In this document: piece after piece, positions 10,618-24,158 of the stretch
Position numbering within the stretch: the stretch's first letter is position 1
How the letters are laid out: each line of letters opens with the position of its first letter
Source: Ceraceosorus guamensis
Lineage: Eukaryota; Basidiomycota; Exobasidiomycetes; Ceraceosorales; Ceraceosoraceae
Length of the DNA stretch: 64,000 nt
Direction: 5' to 3'
Assembly: GCF_003144195.1 (NCBI RefSeq)
Contig: NW_020290048.1
Location: 1-64,000, forward strand
Notes under the pieces: generated by a model
What the model saw: the letters and a program-made list of their open reading frames with translations, nothing else
Told to the model about the DNA's origin: nothing
Database searches by the model: none
Made by a program: the position numbers and the translations under genes

Positions 10618-13600
10618 TCAGAAAGTGGTAAAGCTTGCTTGAGAAATCGGAGCAGAGTAGTTGCTCAGAGTATCGTCCACATCGTCACGATCGCCGACGA
10701 GCGCTTGACCCTTGTAGCCGTCCAATGCGGCAATGTCGCTCGCCCCTCCTTGGCTACTCGTAATACTGAGTCGTCTACGAAGTCGATCGTTCTGATTGTA
10801 GGTGATGCTGGGCGGAGGAGCGACGCTGCTTCCTGCAATGCTCTCCGCATCCACATCTTGACTGATGATGCTGCTAGCGTAGCTAGACGCCAGACCTCCG
10901 TGACCCCCGCCGTTCAGGTGAGAGCTGCCGCTGATGGAGCTAGCTGCTGATGCGAATGGAGGCAGGCGCGAGGAGGGATACGTAGCTTGCGTGCCCAGAC
11001 TTGCAATGCTTTGTGCATCGCTGGGAATGTAAGAGACGCGATCATGCCTGAAGAAGCTCGGATCCGGTCCACTAGGTGTGGACAAGCCTGCACCATTTCC
11101 ATCATGACCTGCAGCCTTATTCGCAGCGCCATAGGAGCTGTTCGGCCCAGCGACAACACCGTCCGCGTCGAGATGATGACGTGCCGAAAGATCGCCTGGT
11201 TTTTGCAGAGGGCGACGCGGCTTGCTGAATTGAATCATAGACGGATGCAAGTTCGACAGTGCGCCTTCGACCAGAGTGGCCTTCTCCTTGTAATGCACGA
11301 GCAGATAGTGCCAGAGCGGATGCTTGCTCAGCACTTTGGGATTTCCCAGGATGACGAGACCGTAACGCGCACGCGTGAGGGCAACATTGAGACGGCGAGG
11401 ATCGCTCAGGAACCCAATGCCTTGGTGCTCGTTGGATCTGACGCAGCTGAGAATAATGTAATCTTTCTCTCGCCCTTGGAAAGCATCGACGCTGGCGACC
11501 TCGACTTCTTTGTAGAAGTCTTTGCGCAGGCGGCCGTGGAACTGCATGTGGTTGACAATGTAGCTGCGCTGTCCTTCGTACGGCGTGACGACACCAATCT
11601 GACCAGGAGTGACGCCAGCCTTGAAGAAAGCTGTGATGATCTTTTCCACATTCGATGCCTCCGTACGGTTGAGAAACGATGTACCACTGCTCGAAATTTC
11701 TTCCTGGCCAAGGTTTTGATAGAAGAACATCGGCAGGCTTGGGACGGGCCAGGGAAAGTCGACGTGTTTTCGCAGACGCTCGGGCGCAGTGACGCCATTC
11801 TGCAGGGTGCCCTCGTAGAACATGTTGGATGGAAAGTCGGCCAAGCACGGGTGCATGCGGTACTGCACCTCGAGACGGATGGGCCGATTGCCCAGAACGA
11901 TGAGACGCTCGAAAAGACTTTGAGAAAGACCTGCTCGCGCCGCCTTCTTGTTCATGATCACTGGGCCAAGCTGGAGATGATCACCGACAAAGACGACCTG
12001 CTTGCAACCAAAGACGAGGGGAATCATGCACTCTGGCTCCGCAGCCTGAGTAGCCTCGTCGATGAGGACAGTCCTGAATTTGAGCTTGCTAAGGCGAGGA
12101 TCGCCAACACCAACACAGGTGCAGCAAATGACGTCGGCCGTGTTGAGGATCTCCTTCTCGCAAGCGCGCGTGAGAGCCTTGTACTTGCGCTCGTCGCTGC
12201 TGCTCAGCTCTCCTTGGTCACCCTTAAGTTGGATCAGCTTCTGAAGCTCGATGTGCGTGTCGTTATTTGCCACTTGGTCGTGCAGTGTCAAGAAGCTGAT
12301 ATGGCTCTCGATGGCTTCTCGACTCTTGGCAGTCAGCCGAACGACCTTGAGACCCGTGGCGTGGATCTTCTCTGTCAGTTGATCGACAGCTACGTTTGAG
12401 GGAGCACAGACAAGCACTGGACCAGGATTCATCTTGCTCAGCTGATAGACGATGGTAGCAGAGGTGACCGTCTTTCCGGTTCCTGGAGGACCTTGAATGA
12501 GACTCAGAGGCTTCTGCAAGACCGCCTTGACTGCTCCAACCTGGCTGTGATTGAGTTCCGGAAGACCAGGTGCACTGAAACGCTTGGGCATCGTCGTGCG
12601 GAGAGTGACAGGCTCAATCTCGTGTCCGAGCAGCTTGTGGTAGATGTAGCCGCTAACGCTCTGCTCGTCGACCGCAAAAGTCTTCATCGCGGTCTGCATG
12701 CGGTCAAAGCTGGTGCTCTTCCAGACAAAATCGGCACTGAAATTGTGCGTGCACCAATCCGGAACGCCGTCATTACGACGCAGCTCAATGGCCACTTCGT
12801 CGGAGAGATCTAGAGTGAGGAGTAGGTTTGAGGTCAGTCCAGAACGATCTTCGCGCTGCATTGCTCATGGTGTCGAGAGGACTCACTGTTCGGTACCTTG
12901 ATGACGTGTCCGACGCCCTCCCAGTGTGCTGCGAGCTCGCCGGCGTACCTAAGTTTCAACTCATCCCCCACTGCGAGCTTCACCTCACCGCTCTCCAAGC
13001 GGGGCAAATTCATCCACGCAATCTTCTTCGTGTTCAGACCTTGATCCCAACGCACGACTAGGTCGTTTTGGGTCTGGCTCTCTTTGAGCTTGCGATCGAA
13101 ATCTGCCTCGATTTTGACCAGAGGGCCAAAGATGTTTTGATATTGATACGCATCTTCGTATCTCAGCAAAACGCCTGGTGGCTCTTCGTCAACTCCTGGT
13201 CGATCTACGTCTTCCACTGTCGCCCTCTCATTCTCCTTCCAGAGTTCCTCCAGACGGTTCATCTGTCTGAATGTCACAGGTCTTGCTCTGAGCTGCTCGG
13301 CCTCCGATGGGACCTTGACGAGCCAGCTGAGAAACGAACGATCATCAATGAGAGGAGCCCACTGCGTTGCGTCCCACACCACGTCCTTCGATGCCGGCAT
13401 GGCAGCGCACGGTTGTCTGTTGCATCACCTCGCGTGGCGTCAGTGTGGGTCACCACAACTAGATGTAGCGAAGCATGCTCACCTGCAGAGGAGAACGACC
13501 ACAGTCTCGCTTTTCGCCGGAATAAAGCCTAGCAAGAAGACGTTCTTGGTTCCGCAATTGTAGCATTCAGGCGTAGTCTCTCCCAGTTGCGATTCAGCAT

Positions 13601-14182
13601 GCAAGCAGACCTCCTTGTGCTTCGCACGCACGAGGTGTGTGACGATGTGGGATGATGAAGTCATGCCTCGAGCATTGCAGAACCTGGTGAAGCGGCGTGA
13701 TCAGCGCAAGGCGCTGGGCGGGCTCGAGCCTCTGGATTTTGCGCTTTGCGCGACTCATGGACTGCGAGCCACACTTACCACTTGTTGCATACGAGACATT
13801 TTACGACGGAGCTTGGGCTGTGTATGCCGCAGTACACACAAGCATGCGGAGGCACTTCCTCCTCTTGCTGTCCATCGTCGTCGTCTGCTGCATCCAGCGC
13901 AAATCCTGCATCCTTGAGCGGATCCTTCGCCTTCAAGGGCCCACTTCCATCGATATCAGCATCGGTGATGCTCAGGTTGGAAATGTCAAAGTCCGAATCT
14001 GCGACCGACTCTGAGTTTCGAAAAGCCGGTCGACCTCCAGTGGTGGAGGTTGAGTCGGAGTAGTCTGACGGAGCGGCTCCTCCATACTCCGAAGAGACGT
14101 CCAGATCGCCAAAGTGGTCGTTGAGGTTATAGGAGGCCTCTGAAGAGGCAGCGCGCCCGCCGTGCCCACCTACGCCGCTCAT
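10618..14182 (-). CDS. UPF1: Upf1 RNA helicase of nonsense-mediated decay
   Basis: ATP-dependent 5'-3' RNA helicase, core of nonsense-mediated mRNA decay, cytoplasmic. Exons on the minus strand: 14182-13779, 13683-13483, 13416-12887, 12809-10618; 1108 residues, close to animal UPF1 and longer than yeast. An acidic N-terminal tail (about 110 residues) leads into the Cys/His-rich CH domain (CVYCGIH..., CNKWFCN, ECYNCG), then the stalk and 1B domain, Walker A GPPGTGKT at about residue 485, [10 protein letters not shown], and the superfamily-1 motifs [17 protein letters not shown] and NVALTRAR. The C-terminal tail of roughly 220 residues is Ser/Gly-rich and ends in a run with SQ pairs (PISQASF), reminiscent of SQ-rich tails phosphorylated in animal UPF1; that role is inference. 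All splice phases agree. Confidence 0.97.
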
Positions 14183-15117
14183 GACCTCGCCCAGGTCCTA
14201 GCTACAGAAAATTGAGGTCTTGCCGAGTGATCGTGCGTGAAATGGGTCGACTAAAGTGTCTTGTTCCATTGGTGAGTGGCTCTCGATTCAAAGTGGCAAG
14301 ACAAGCATTCAAGTGCGATGTAGCAAGACTGAAGCTCTGCTCATGAGCGCTTGATGCAACGCGCTTCAAGAGGAGTGATGCTGCGCCACTCGATAGGGCC
14401 TTGGGCGGGCAAGAATAGTCGTGAGTCTTCGTGGCAGTTTGAAGAGTGTGCAAACTGTCAGGGATGGACGGACCAGTAGAGCGAATGAGTGAACAAGATC
14501 TCAGTCCAAGCAAGGAGAAGCAGCTCAAACGTGAATGACCCTGAGATTATATATGTCAATCTTCCAGTTGTGAAATTTGGATTAGGATGGTGCTTTGCGC
14601 GTGCGTCCATGGCCAAGGGCTCGTCGGTGCGTGAGACAGCATTATTCGAGACTATTCTGAGAACGCTCACCTCCAGCACGACAGCAATCAGCATGTCGCG
14701 TCACCTGCAGCTGACCCACGACTCACGACTCATCACACTCAGGACTGCGCTTGCCGATGTGATCCAAGCGCGCGCATTCACACTTACCGTACGCAGCAAG
14801 CCATGCACCGTGGAGAAGCCACCAGCGCAGCTCGATCGCAGCCAAGGACGGTCGGTGGACGCATAGTCAAGAGTGCGAATGGAAACTATCCACTTCGCTC
14901 CGACGGAGTCTCCTCATTACCAGTGGCTCATTCACGAATCCCCTCCCTTCACCACCTACGCCAGTCTAATTGGTTCGCGACGCGTTCGTGCTCTGCTCAA
15001 AAGGCATAAGGAATCATCAAGGCTTCTGCGTTGCCTTCCCTCCAAACCCGTCTAGTCTCGCCGCCTTTGACGCCAACGGCACCTGACGACTTGAAGCCAG
15101 CGACACCCTCCCCAATC
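14183..15117. other. Divergent intergenic region UPF1/SEC24
   Basis: Shared upstream region of UPF1 (-) and SEC24 (+). A copy of the GACTCACGACTCATCAC-type string lies near 14716; a TATA-like ATATATG lies near 14549. No supported gene. Confidence 0.55.
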
Positions 15118-18100
15118 ATGGCTTCCCAGCAGGGACAGGGCGCAGGTGGTCCGGGAGGATATCAGCAGCCTCAGCAGGGTAGCATGAATGGACAATTTAG
15201 GCCGCCTGCGCCTCCTGGTACTCAGCTGGGTCGGCCGCCATTTCCTCCGGGCACGAATGGCTTCCCAGGTAAGTGTAGCCTCTCAAGGCTGTGTCTAGCA
15301 TCTGGCCTTTCGTGGGTTGGAAATTCCTTCACTGCAATAAGCTGGATGCTCTTGAGCTAATATAGCCTCGATGACAAGTGCACGGCGATCTCGACGAGCT
15401 GACACGCTGCGGTCTTCGTGCAGGTCGGCCTCCCCCTCCAGGCTCACAGTTTGCCCGGCCATCTGGGCCCGGACTGGCTCCCGGCCAACAACCACCTCAA
15501 CTGGCCCGACCGGGCAGCACCGGACCCGGTCCATTCCCACAGCAAGGCAGGCCAGGTCAGCCCCCCATGCCCAATCCTCAACAGCGCGTCATGAGCCCGC
15601 CAGGCCAGGGAGGCGTGCCAGCATATCCGCAACAACAATTACCTCCACGCAACGGAGGTCTCACGCCAGCGCCACCTGGCGAGCAGGGCCGGGCAAGTCC
15701 TCGACCCGGTATGCCTCCCATGCCTCAAGGCGCTCGACCGTTTCAGCCTGGTGCCCTTCAGGGCAGACCTGGAGTCCCACAGCAGCAACCTCAGCAAGGA
15801 CCGGGAAACCCGCAAAGTCTGCACGCTCAAATGTCAAATATGAACCTTGGTCAGCAAGGTGGCTCTGCCGCGGCTCCTGCTACTGCGTTGTCGCCGCCAC
15901 CGGCAGAGGGTGCAGCTGCTGCTAGCTCCAAGAATAAGCGGAGTGCTCGTGCGTACCATCAGCAGGAGGAAGTTGCCCCCGCAGGTCAACAGGGCGGGCT
16001 GGGACCTCACGGCTATGGTCAGCCCCAGCAAGCGGACTGGCAAGCCGAAGCAGCAGCGCGCGTTGCAGCATACGAGTCCCAATTGGAAGGTGACGCAGAT
16101 GCAGCGCTGGATCAATACCCTGGACAGCGTAATGTGTTGTCCCCAGAACAAGCGGCAGCAAATCAGCAGCGCCTAGCGAGTATGCAGGCTCAAGCTCAAG
16201 GTCAACGTGGTCAGTTGCAAGCGCCCGGTGGTGCTGGAGGAGCCTTCATGCAATCGATGCCCATAACGCCTGGCCCTCCTGGACCGCACACTCCGGGTGC
16301 CCCCATGCAGTCCGGCTTTGCTCACCAGCAAGCTGGTCAGCCAGGTGGGATCAGCCAACCTCCACACCAGGCGGGCCAGCGCTTTGCCGGCCCTCGCAGC
16401 AAGATTGATCCTGATCAGATACCGGCACCGGTCGAAGCTCAAGACGCAGATCAAGAATTCTTTGACAAGGAATGGTTTGCGACTTGCGGACGCGGAGGGT
16501 TGCCGTTGAGCACAACGGACTTTGGCGCAGTGGACCAGGGAAATTGCTCTCCCAAGCACATGCGGCTCACGACTTACAGCTTGCCGTTCTCGGATGAGCT
16601 GGCTTCCATGTCGCAGCTTCCCATCTCGCTTGTAGTCCAGCCCTTTGCTCAGCAGAGACCCGATGAGCTGCCCGTGCCTGTTGTTGAGTGCGGTCCAAGC
16701 GGTCCTCCTCGATGCAAGCGGTGCAGGGCTTACATCAACCCTTGGGCCATTTTCGTTGAAGGAGGCCAAAAGTGGTGCTGTAACCTTTGCGGAACAGCCA
16801 CGGATGTCGCGCCTGACTACTTCTGCAATTTGGACATGGGAGGCAGACGAGTAGATTTCGAGCAAAGGCCGGAACTCAGCCGGGGTACGGTGGAATTCAG
16901 AGTGCCGAAAGAGTATTGGGCCGTGCAGGCAAGCCCACCAGCTAGCGTCTTGCTACCAGTCGCTCCTGCCCTGTCGCTCACTGAGACTGCAAAGCTGAGT
17001 CCTCGCCCGGACAACGCACCTAGCGAAGCATTTGCGGGCTCAACAATGGGTCTTGGTGGACAAGGCGGACAAGCCGCCAAAGCTGCGACGAAGGCCGCGA
17101 GTGAGGCGCTGAGCAACACCCTGACCATCGGCCAAGGACGCACGACTGTTCGCGCTCCGAGGCCTATGACGTACTTCTTTGCGATTGACGTGTCCTTTTC
17201 CGCCGTCAGGTGTGGCAGCCTTCAAAAATGCATCGAGAGCATCAGGGAAACCCTGTACGGACCTAGGGGCGCTTCTGGCACGAACAGCGAAGCTGCGAAC
17301 GAGGAAGCTCCCGGCTTTGGATTGCCTCACGGCAGTCGCGTGGTGATCTTGACCTTCGACAGGGCTTTGCACTTCTACAACTTGCTGCCGAGCTTGGAAC
17401 AAGCTCAGATGCTCGTTGTCGCAGACATCGACGAGCCCTTTGTTCCAATCAGCGAAGGTCTGTTGGCAGATCCATGGGACTCCAAGTCGCAGATCGAAGG
17501 CCTGCTCGACAGCTTGCCTACGATGTTCGCCGAAAATTCCGCTTCCGAAGCCGCTCTCGGTGCTGTTGTTCGAGGCGTGCAGGCCACGCTGAGCACGATC
17601 GGAGGTCAAGCGAACATTTTCCTGTCTACGATTCCCACTCTGGGACCTGGCGCATTGAAACATCGAGAAGACACGAAGCTGTATGGCACGGACAAGGAGA
17701 GGAACCTCTTCATTCCTCAAGACGGCTGGTATAGGGGAGTTGCTGAGGAGTGTGTTGAGGCCGGAATCGGTATCAATGTCTTCTTCTTCCCCAGCCAGTA
17801 CATCGATGTGGCCACCATCGGCACCTTGAGTGGAGTAACTGGAGGAGAGCTCTTCTTCCACCCTCGTTTCGATCCCGTCAGAGATGGCGTCAAGCTGGAC
17901 GCTCAAATTAAGCGTGCCGTGCTGCGCGAGACGGGCTACAATTCGACCATGCGCATTCGATGCAGCAACGGCCTGCATGTGACGGATCACTTCGGCAACT
18001 TCTTGCAGCGCAATTCAACGGATCTGGAGTTTGCAAATGTGGATGCGGACAAGTCTATTGCGGCGCTCATCAAGCACGAAGCCAAGCTGGACGAGAAACA

Positions 18101-19382
18101 AGAAGCCCACTTCCAGTGCGCCATCTTGTACACTACTGCTTCGGGAGAGAGACGAGTGAGGTGTTCGAACTTGGCAGTGCCTGTCACCAGCTTGCTTGGC
18201 AACGTATTCCGATACGCCGACTTGGACAGCACTGTTGCCTACTTCATGAAAGAATGTAAGTTTCAAATTGAGGCACGAATTGAAGCGTGCGCGTCTTTCT
18301 GACAGACCGACGATTCCGCTGCCTCAGCAATATCGCTTGCACACACCAAGTCGTTGCGGGACGTTCGCCACTACCTCACTGAGCGGTGCGTCAAGATTCT
18401 CCTAGCGTATCGACGTAATTGCGCCTCCTCGACGAGCCCGGGTCAGCTCATCCTGCCAGAGAGCTTCAAGCTGTTGCCGCTCTACGCTCTGGGCATCAAC
18501 AAAACCAAAGCCATCAAAGGAGGCAACGTGACGTCGGACGTCAGAACGTACCACATGCGAACGTTGAGGGGCATGGGCACCAACTTGATCATGTCTGCAC
18601 TGTATCCGAGAATGATTGCCTTGCATCGCATGAGCGATGATGATGGAGAACCCATCAAGATCCAACAAACCAATGGGGATGGTTCGGAGACGCAGGTGGA
18701 AGGTATGAGGATCAAGTGTCCTCCGCTTCTGCGCCCCAGCTATCAGCGCATGGAAGCGCATGGAGCTTATTTGTTGGAGAATGGAGACATGTGCATCTTG
18801 TGGCTCGGCAGTCAAGTCAATCCGAGGTTGCTGGACGACCTGTACGGCGTCAACAGTTTGGAGGAGCTCGATCCTCGCATGGTGAGTACAATGCGCGCAG
18901 AGACGACCGCGCGCTTTGGCCGATTGTGCTCGCGCTTGCCCAGCGGCTTGAAGGCTGGCCCGCTGACGCGCATGCACAACCCCACGCTATCCTCCAGACG
19001 ACCCTGCCTAAGCTGCCTACAAAGCTGTCCAAGCAAGTCAGAACGCTCGTGCAAAGCTTCGCGACGCAGCGCAGCAAACCTGCTTTACCCGTCTTCATTG
19101 CCAGACAGAATAGGGACGGCATGGAAGTGGAGCTGGCCAACAACTTGGTGGAGGATCAGAATAACGACATGATGTCCTACGTCGACTACTTGTGCCACGG
19201 TGAGTCACGGACATTTCTTTGGACCCGTCGGAGCGAGGTCACGCCGTGTTGCTCGCGTTCATAAACTGAAAATACTCGTACGTGCTTCTGCAGTACACCG
19301 CGTCATCTCGAGCGAGGTCAGTGGAGCGGGCAATGCGGGCAAGACGGACGGCGCAGATGCGGGGTATTGGAGAAGCTGGTGA
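15118..19382 (+). CDS. SEC24: COPII coat cargo adaptor Sec24
   Basis: Inner COPII coat subunit that pairs with Sec23 and selects cargo leaving the ER. Exons 15118-15268, 15424-18255, 18328-18881, 18998-19199, 19294-19382; 1275 residues. The first 400 or so residues are a Pro/Gln/Gly-rich, disordered extension, longer than in yeast Sec24 (about 930 residues in all). The ordered part begins with the zinc finger (CKRCRAYINPW...WCCNLC, about 480-507), followed by the trunk/vWA-like domain (MTYFFAIDVSFSAV), beta-barrel, helical domain and gelsolin repeat (YLLENGDMCILWLG). The start is the first ATG of the open first exon. Convergent with SWC4, leaving only 170 bp between stops. Confidence 0.96.
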
Positions 19383-19552
19383 TGCGCTCGTCAGATTGTA
19401 TGTATCGTATCTTTCCCCCAAAAGAAAGCGGTCACAATTGAATGGCCCGACAAGACGATTCTGCACGTGATTGTCTGATGTCGCAACGGCTGCGTGGTGT
19501 GTGTTGCAAGAGAAGGCAAAGGTGCTGCGCGCGGATCTGATGAAGCGAGGGG

Positions 19553-21627
19553 CTACTGGACCATTGCGCTCTCCGCCTCTTCTTCTTGCGATATAAGAGC
19601 ACCTTCAGCGGCAGCTGCAGCAGCCTGACCAGCCTGTTGAATCTGCGCAGGAGTCTTGCTCTGCGCTTGAGCAGCCTTCATCGCACTGATCTGAGCGTCC
19701 ACTCTAGCTTTCTGCGTCCTCAGTTCGCTCTCTACCCTATCCAACTGTCTCTTCATCTCCAACCCAGCAGTGACAGCGCCCAACAAGCCCTCCCACCGTT
19801 CCACGTTGCGTTGAGTCGGAAAGACTAAGCGAGGTCCAACGGGAGGACGCAGCTCGGCGAGGGTCTGATGCACCCGTGGAAGAAGCGTTGATCGAGGAGC
19901 TAGCACTCTAGCGGAACGCAAGTAGGCTCCATGAGCGGAGATTTGGTTGGAGGGGACAGGATTGACAGGTGGTTGAGACGAGGCAGTGCCTTGCAGGTGC
20001 GGATAAGGAGCTTTGAAAGGCGCGGCTGGAACAGGGTCGAAGCGAGCAATGCAATGCGTCTCGTCTGTCGCGCCATGGATGACAAAATCGTCAGCACTTG
20101 AAATTGCTTGAGGCGATGCCTCGAGCGAATCAGACGTGACTCCACTCACCGAATTGTGCCTGCTTGAGCTCCACCTTTTGCTTCTGGGACAAGGATGAGC
20201 CGGTGCGTGAAGACTGAGCGGGCGCGTCTTCTTCTGCACCATCTGTAATCTTGCGTTTCTTGCGCTGTTCATGGGAGATGAGGGGTGTTGTGAGCCAGGC
20301 AAGCTTAGTGGAAAGGGAAAGTCAGCACCCACCTTGCCATCTGAGGCCTCTTCGATGATAGAAGTGCCACTTGGAGTGTTGTAGCCAAGTCCTGCAGCCA
20401 GGCCTGCAGTAGTCGCTCGATCGCCATTAGGCAATCGTTCCCATCCTCCAAGCAACCTAAGCAGATCCTCCCTCTCTCCAGCAAAGCGTGCTTCATTCTG
20501 TTCCAAGCGTCTAGCCTCGACGTATAGAGCTTCTTCCTCTGCCAGCTGCGCAGGACTCCTAGAGAACAATCTTTCTACCGCCTTTTTCCTTTCCGTCTCC
20601 CTGGCCTTATCAAAGCTGTAAGTGGTCAGCAGATGCTGGCGGGCTTCCATATCGCTTGTAGTGATGCGGGATCTGATGAGACGTCGACAGACCGCGTAGT
20701 ATCGCGCCTTGAGATCTTCGATTGTACGTGCCCTCCCTCCTCTCCATTCCCACCTGTCGTGCACAACGACGAAGCGCAAATCGTACGCTTGACACAACTC
20801 GATCAAGTAATCCGTCTCTTCCTTTGTCCAGTCGTCGTCGCGGAGGTGCTGATGGTACTCGTCGTTGGAATACGAGTAGACGCCCGAGGATGTATTAAAG
20901 TGCGAGAATTTGTAGTCTGCATGATTAAGGATTCGCTGCAATTGTCAGAGACCACGAGGCGCAGCGCAGTACCAAAGATCAAGAGTGGCACTACGACTCA
21001 CCTTTGGGCGGCAACCTTCGACCCTTGCTTTTCGTGTTGCCCTCACTGGCCTCGTCAAAGGGTTCACCATCCACATCCATCACTTCGGTCAATTCGCTGT
21101 CGCCCTTTTTATTATGCTCTGCCTGCTTCCCTTCCAGAGCTTCGCTTTCCCGCACCCAGTGATGCAACACCAAGTCATCCTCACGAGCTGGGTTGCGAAA
21201 AGGTGCCATTACCCTGCAGACAGATTTGAAGGGAAGTGGTTTATCGGATCAGTCGGGTGACCTCAGTATCACGTCCGCATCTTCATTGACTGTGTCCCGC
21301 GACGTACCATTTCTGGGCCTTGTTGGGTCTCTTCTTGAATTTGGGTCTGAACTTGAACATCTCGTTGTGTCCTCCAGCCACAACCGCATGGCTAACATTG
21401 AGGGTGGGCGCATTGTCTCCCAAGAGCGCGTACAGCTCTCTCGTCATGCCATCCACTTTGGGTTTGCTGGATTTTGACTTTGTGGAGAGAAGACCTGGAG
21501 GTCCCGAGCTGGTGCTCGATGAAATGTTGGAGGGACCATTCGTCGTGCGTTTGCTGGGCTTGGAGCTGGAAGCGCCCGTGCGGTCGGGAAGGGAAAAGAT
21601 GTCCCGAACGTCTGAGCGCGTGGCCAT
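19553..21627 (-). CDS. SWC4: Swc4/DMAP1, subunit of NuA4 and SWR1 complexes
   Basis: Nuclear SANT-domain subunit shared by the NuA4 acetyltransferase and the SWR1 H2A.Z-exchange complex. Exons (minus): 21627-21308, 21213-21002, 20916-20333, 20264-20150, 20064-19553; 580 residues. Start MATRSDVRDIFSLPD, then the conserved GMTRELYALLGDNAP and APFRNPAR..LVLHHWVR blocks, and the SANT core (DWTKEETDYLIELCQAYDLR, then DRWEWRG). A basic RKKRKI segment and the C-terminal YLRSARV / coiled-coil LEMKRQLDRVESELRTQKARV match the DMAP1 C-terminal domain. The exon 4-5 junction restores GAC GAG (DETH) in frame. An acidic linker sits between the APF block and the SANT domain. Confidence 0.95.
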
Positions 21628-22641
21628 GTTTGCGATTCTTTGCAACGACGGACGTGCGGATATAGGTAGGCGAGAGTGATATGAGCGCTTGATGCGTGCG
21701 CAAAGTAGTGCGTTGATGGTCACACGAGTCGAGCAGATCGGCCTGTCTTCCAACCGCAAGGGCTCCAGCCGATTGCACGTAACAACGACGCGCAGTGTAC
21801 CTCGGGCGTTGAAGTTGCTTCGCTTTCCAGGAGCTTGAGCGATAGCGTGCAATCGAAGAATGTCAAATCGTGAGCGATGCTCATAGTCAAGAGTCGTGCC
21901 TTCAGTGATGAGTGAGGCTGTAAATCAAGAATCAAGACTGAATTCAAAGGCAACCTTGAATCTTGAATGATTGGCGAGACACCGCGCGACCAGGACAGCT
22001 ACATGTATGTGCATCACGTGCCGAAACCCGCGGCGCGCACGCCGCCTCGCCTGCTGACCTCACGACAGGCTCAAGGCCAGGCCGAGCTAACAAGCCATCC
22101 GGCCAAGAAATCCTGAATTTGAATGCCATCCGTGGGGCAGACCGGCAGACGCTTCATAAAATTCAAGACTCAGTACAGCTCCAAGCAAGGAACATTTAAC
22201 AACAAAAATTGCTGGTTCAAAGCAGGCCGTGGAGCGCGTCCCGCACCTTCACGCAGTTCGAGACGGCGATGTTGACTCTTGGGCAGCTTTGCCAGCGCCG
22301 TGATCGCCTGCGTCGCGCAATGGCTGTAAGAAGCGCTGCCTCCACTGCAGCGATAAAAATGCCGCTGGAGAAGCCCATTGATGCGTCCAATGACCTTATC
22401 GCTTGCACGCTGATCAGCGAGGAATGAAGCGTAGCGTCGAACTTGTGGCTCTTCACATGCGAGAGTCGGCTGCCACAGTTGCTCACGCTTTGTGCGAACA
22501 TGGAGCAGCGCCTGGTGTCGTCACACAGTCCCCACAGTGCTTTGCGAGCGATGATGATGTATTGATCGTCAAGTTCGACATGGGGACATGATCTGCTTAT
22601 ACTCCGCGTCCTTTTGCGTTCAACGGCGGTGGAGGAGACGA
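21628..22641. other. Intergenic region upstream of SWC4, downstream of TOM22
   Basis: Both neighbours are on the minus strand. Contains copies of the dispersed string (gtcaagagtcgtg, aatcaagactgaattc, ccttgaatcttgaatg) around 21880-21970. No supported gene; the long minus-strand frame over 22217-23278 is read-through of TOM22 introns. Confidence 0.55.
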
Positions 22642-23411
22642 TCAGAAGCCAGGGGGCTTGGCGCCCACTTGGCCTGCTTGCTGCTGTTGTTGTCCCTGAG
22701 GCAAGCCGCCTAGTCCTCCACCAGCGAGCATCTGTGGATGCACGAGAGACATCAGTAAGTCGGCGTTTGCGGCCTTGTATGCGTTGAGGTAGGCTCTGGC
22801 CGCGATCGTGCCTACTTACAGGACCTCCACCTTGAGATTGCAACTCCCTCTCCTGAGCAATGATTCTTCCCTCATCCTCCACCGCGAGCGCATAAGGCAA
22901 TCCCACAAGCAACGCACTAGTAGTGACGACCCAAGCGATATTCCCAAAGATTTTGGCTCCCGTAAAAGCAAAGGCGGAAGTTGTTCGGAAAGTGTGGGAG
23001 ATGCGGGTGCGTGTAGAAGAAGGGATAATGTCTACCAAGGCAGCTAGTCGCTCCCAGATTGTCTCTTCGCGTAGAGAGAGTCCCTTCTCTGTCACTTCTT
23101 CGTCATCGGAGAAGTCGGACTGAGCGATTGCGATGCGTGTGCATATGTCAGCTCTGAACGTGTTGCAGAGGAACGACACTTGTTGCGGCTTGCAGCTCGT
23201 GTAGAAAGAGAAGCCCCGGGACGACTTGTGCTCTCGTAGCTGAGTCTTTCGGCTAACGGCAATCCCTTGACGATGCAAATAGTCCGCTATCTAGCGCTGC
23301 TTCTCGTACGCTGGTGCTCACCTCTGCGTCGCTCTCGTCATCCCACTCCTCATCCTCCACGTTGGCCTGCTTGGAGAGAGCCTCGTCCGTGATCTCTTCA
23401 ATGGTCGGCAT
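22642..23411 (-). CDS. TOM22: Mitochondrial import receptor subunit Tom22
   Basis: Central receptor/organiser of the outer-membrane TOM complex. Exons (minus): 23411-23322, 23119-22820, 22731-22642, all in phase 0 (90, 300 and 90 nt); 159 residues, the usual size. The N-terminal half is strongly acidic (EDEEWDDESDAE, SDFSDDEEVTE), as needed for presequence binding. The block ETIWERLAALVDIIP...TRISHTF precedes the single membrane anchor (GNIAWVVTTSALLVGLPYA), and the short tail is Gly/Gln-rich. The first intron (23120-23321, 202 bp) is longer than average for this window. Confidence 0.95.
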
Positions 23412-24158
23412 GGTCGATGAATAAGTGTGTTACTTCTAACTTGTGAGGGATGCGGTGGTGAATTCGCTTTGCGGATTGATCCAGTCCCGAAAGATCAATA
23501 GGCTGTGGGTTGGAAGGTCAAATGGCACGCCGAGCCGTGAGGATGGATGATGGGTGGAGGCGATGCGACTCTCATCAAATTCTGCGACAGGGCATGTCTG
23601 AACGTCAAAATTTGATCTCGAGGTTGTTGTATTGCATGAATACAAAAATCCTCAGGTGCTTCAACTCGCTGCAAGCATTTTCTGTCTCTGCCCCTGGAGC
23701 GCGGTGCGCGTGAGAGGCACATCGTGCAGACAAACGCTCGCTCGCTCGACTTGCAAGGCTTTGACTCGTGATTTGAGCTCAGCACAGCGGCTTGCCTTGG
23801 CCAGTGAGTGCCACCCGCGCTCACAGCAGCCTCGATCGATGCAAAGCTTTGGGCGCTGCTTGCTGCAGCTCGTCAAGTCACGCCAACGCTCTTGGATCGC
23901 GTTTGGCTTGCCTTCCACATTCACCGCCCTTGGAGCGCTTGCATGTTGCTCAAGTTGAGTAGACCTCACCAACTTCGCATCGATTTCGCTGATTGGCCTG
24001 CTGGGAGCACGGGAAGACGGTCGACCACAGGCAATCACCCACCGGCAGGCATCCTCTGCTGAATCAACAGGCCACCTCTCGACTTCAACTTTCTCCCACA
24101 CTCAGGCGACAACGCCCACCAGCACATTACCCTTTGGACCTTTGCGTACAAAAGCAAG
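23412..24158. other. Divergent intergenic region
   Basis: Shared upstream region of TOM22 (-) and the HAPSTR1-like gene (+). One GACTCGTGATTTGAG-type string near 23763. Nothing else recognised. Confidence 0.55.

Noticed and set aside
10987-12399. 470-codon plus-strand open frame opposite UPF1
   Set aside because: It is the antisense shadow of the conserved helicase; codon third positions and conserved motifs all belong to the minus strand.
22217-23278. Long minus-strand frame of 353 codons over TOM22
   Set aside because: It arises from reading through TOM22 exon 2 and both flanking introns; only the central 100 codons are real, and the spliced Tom22 model explains them fully.
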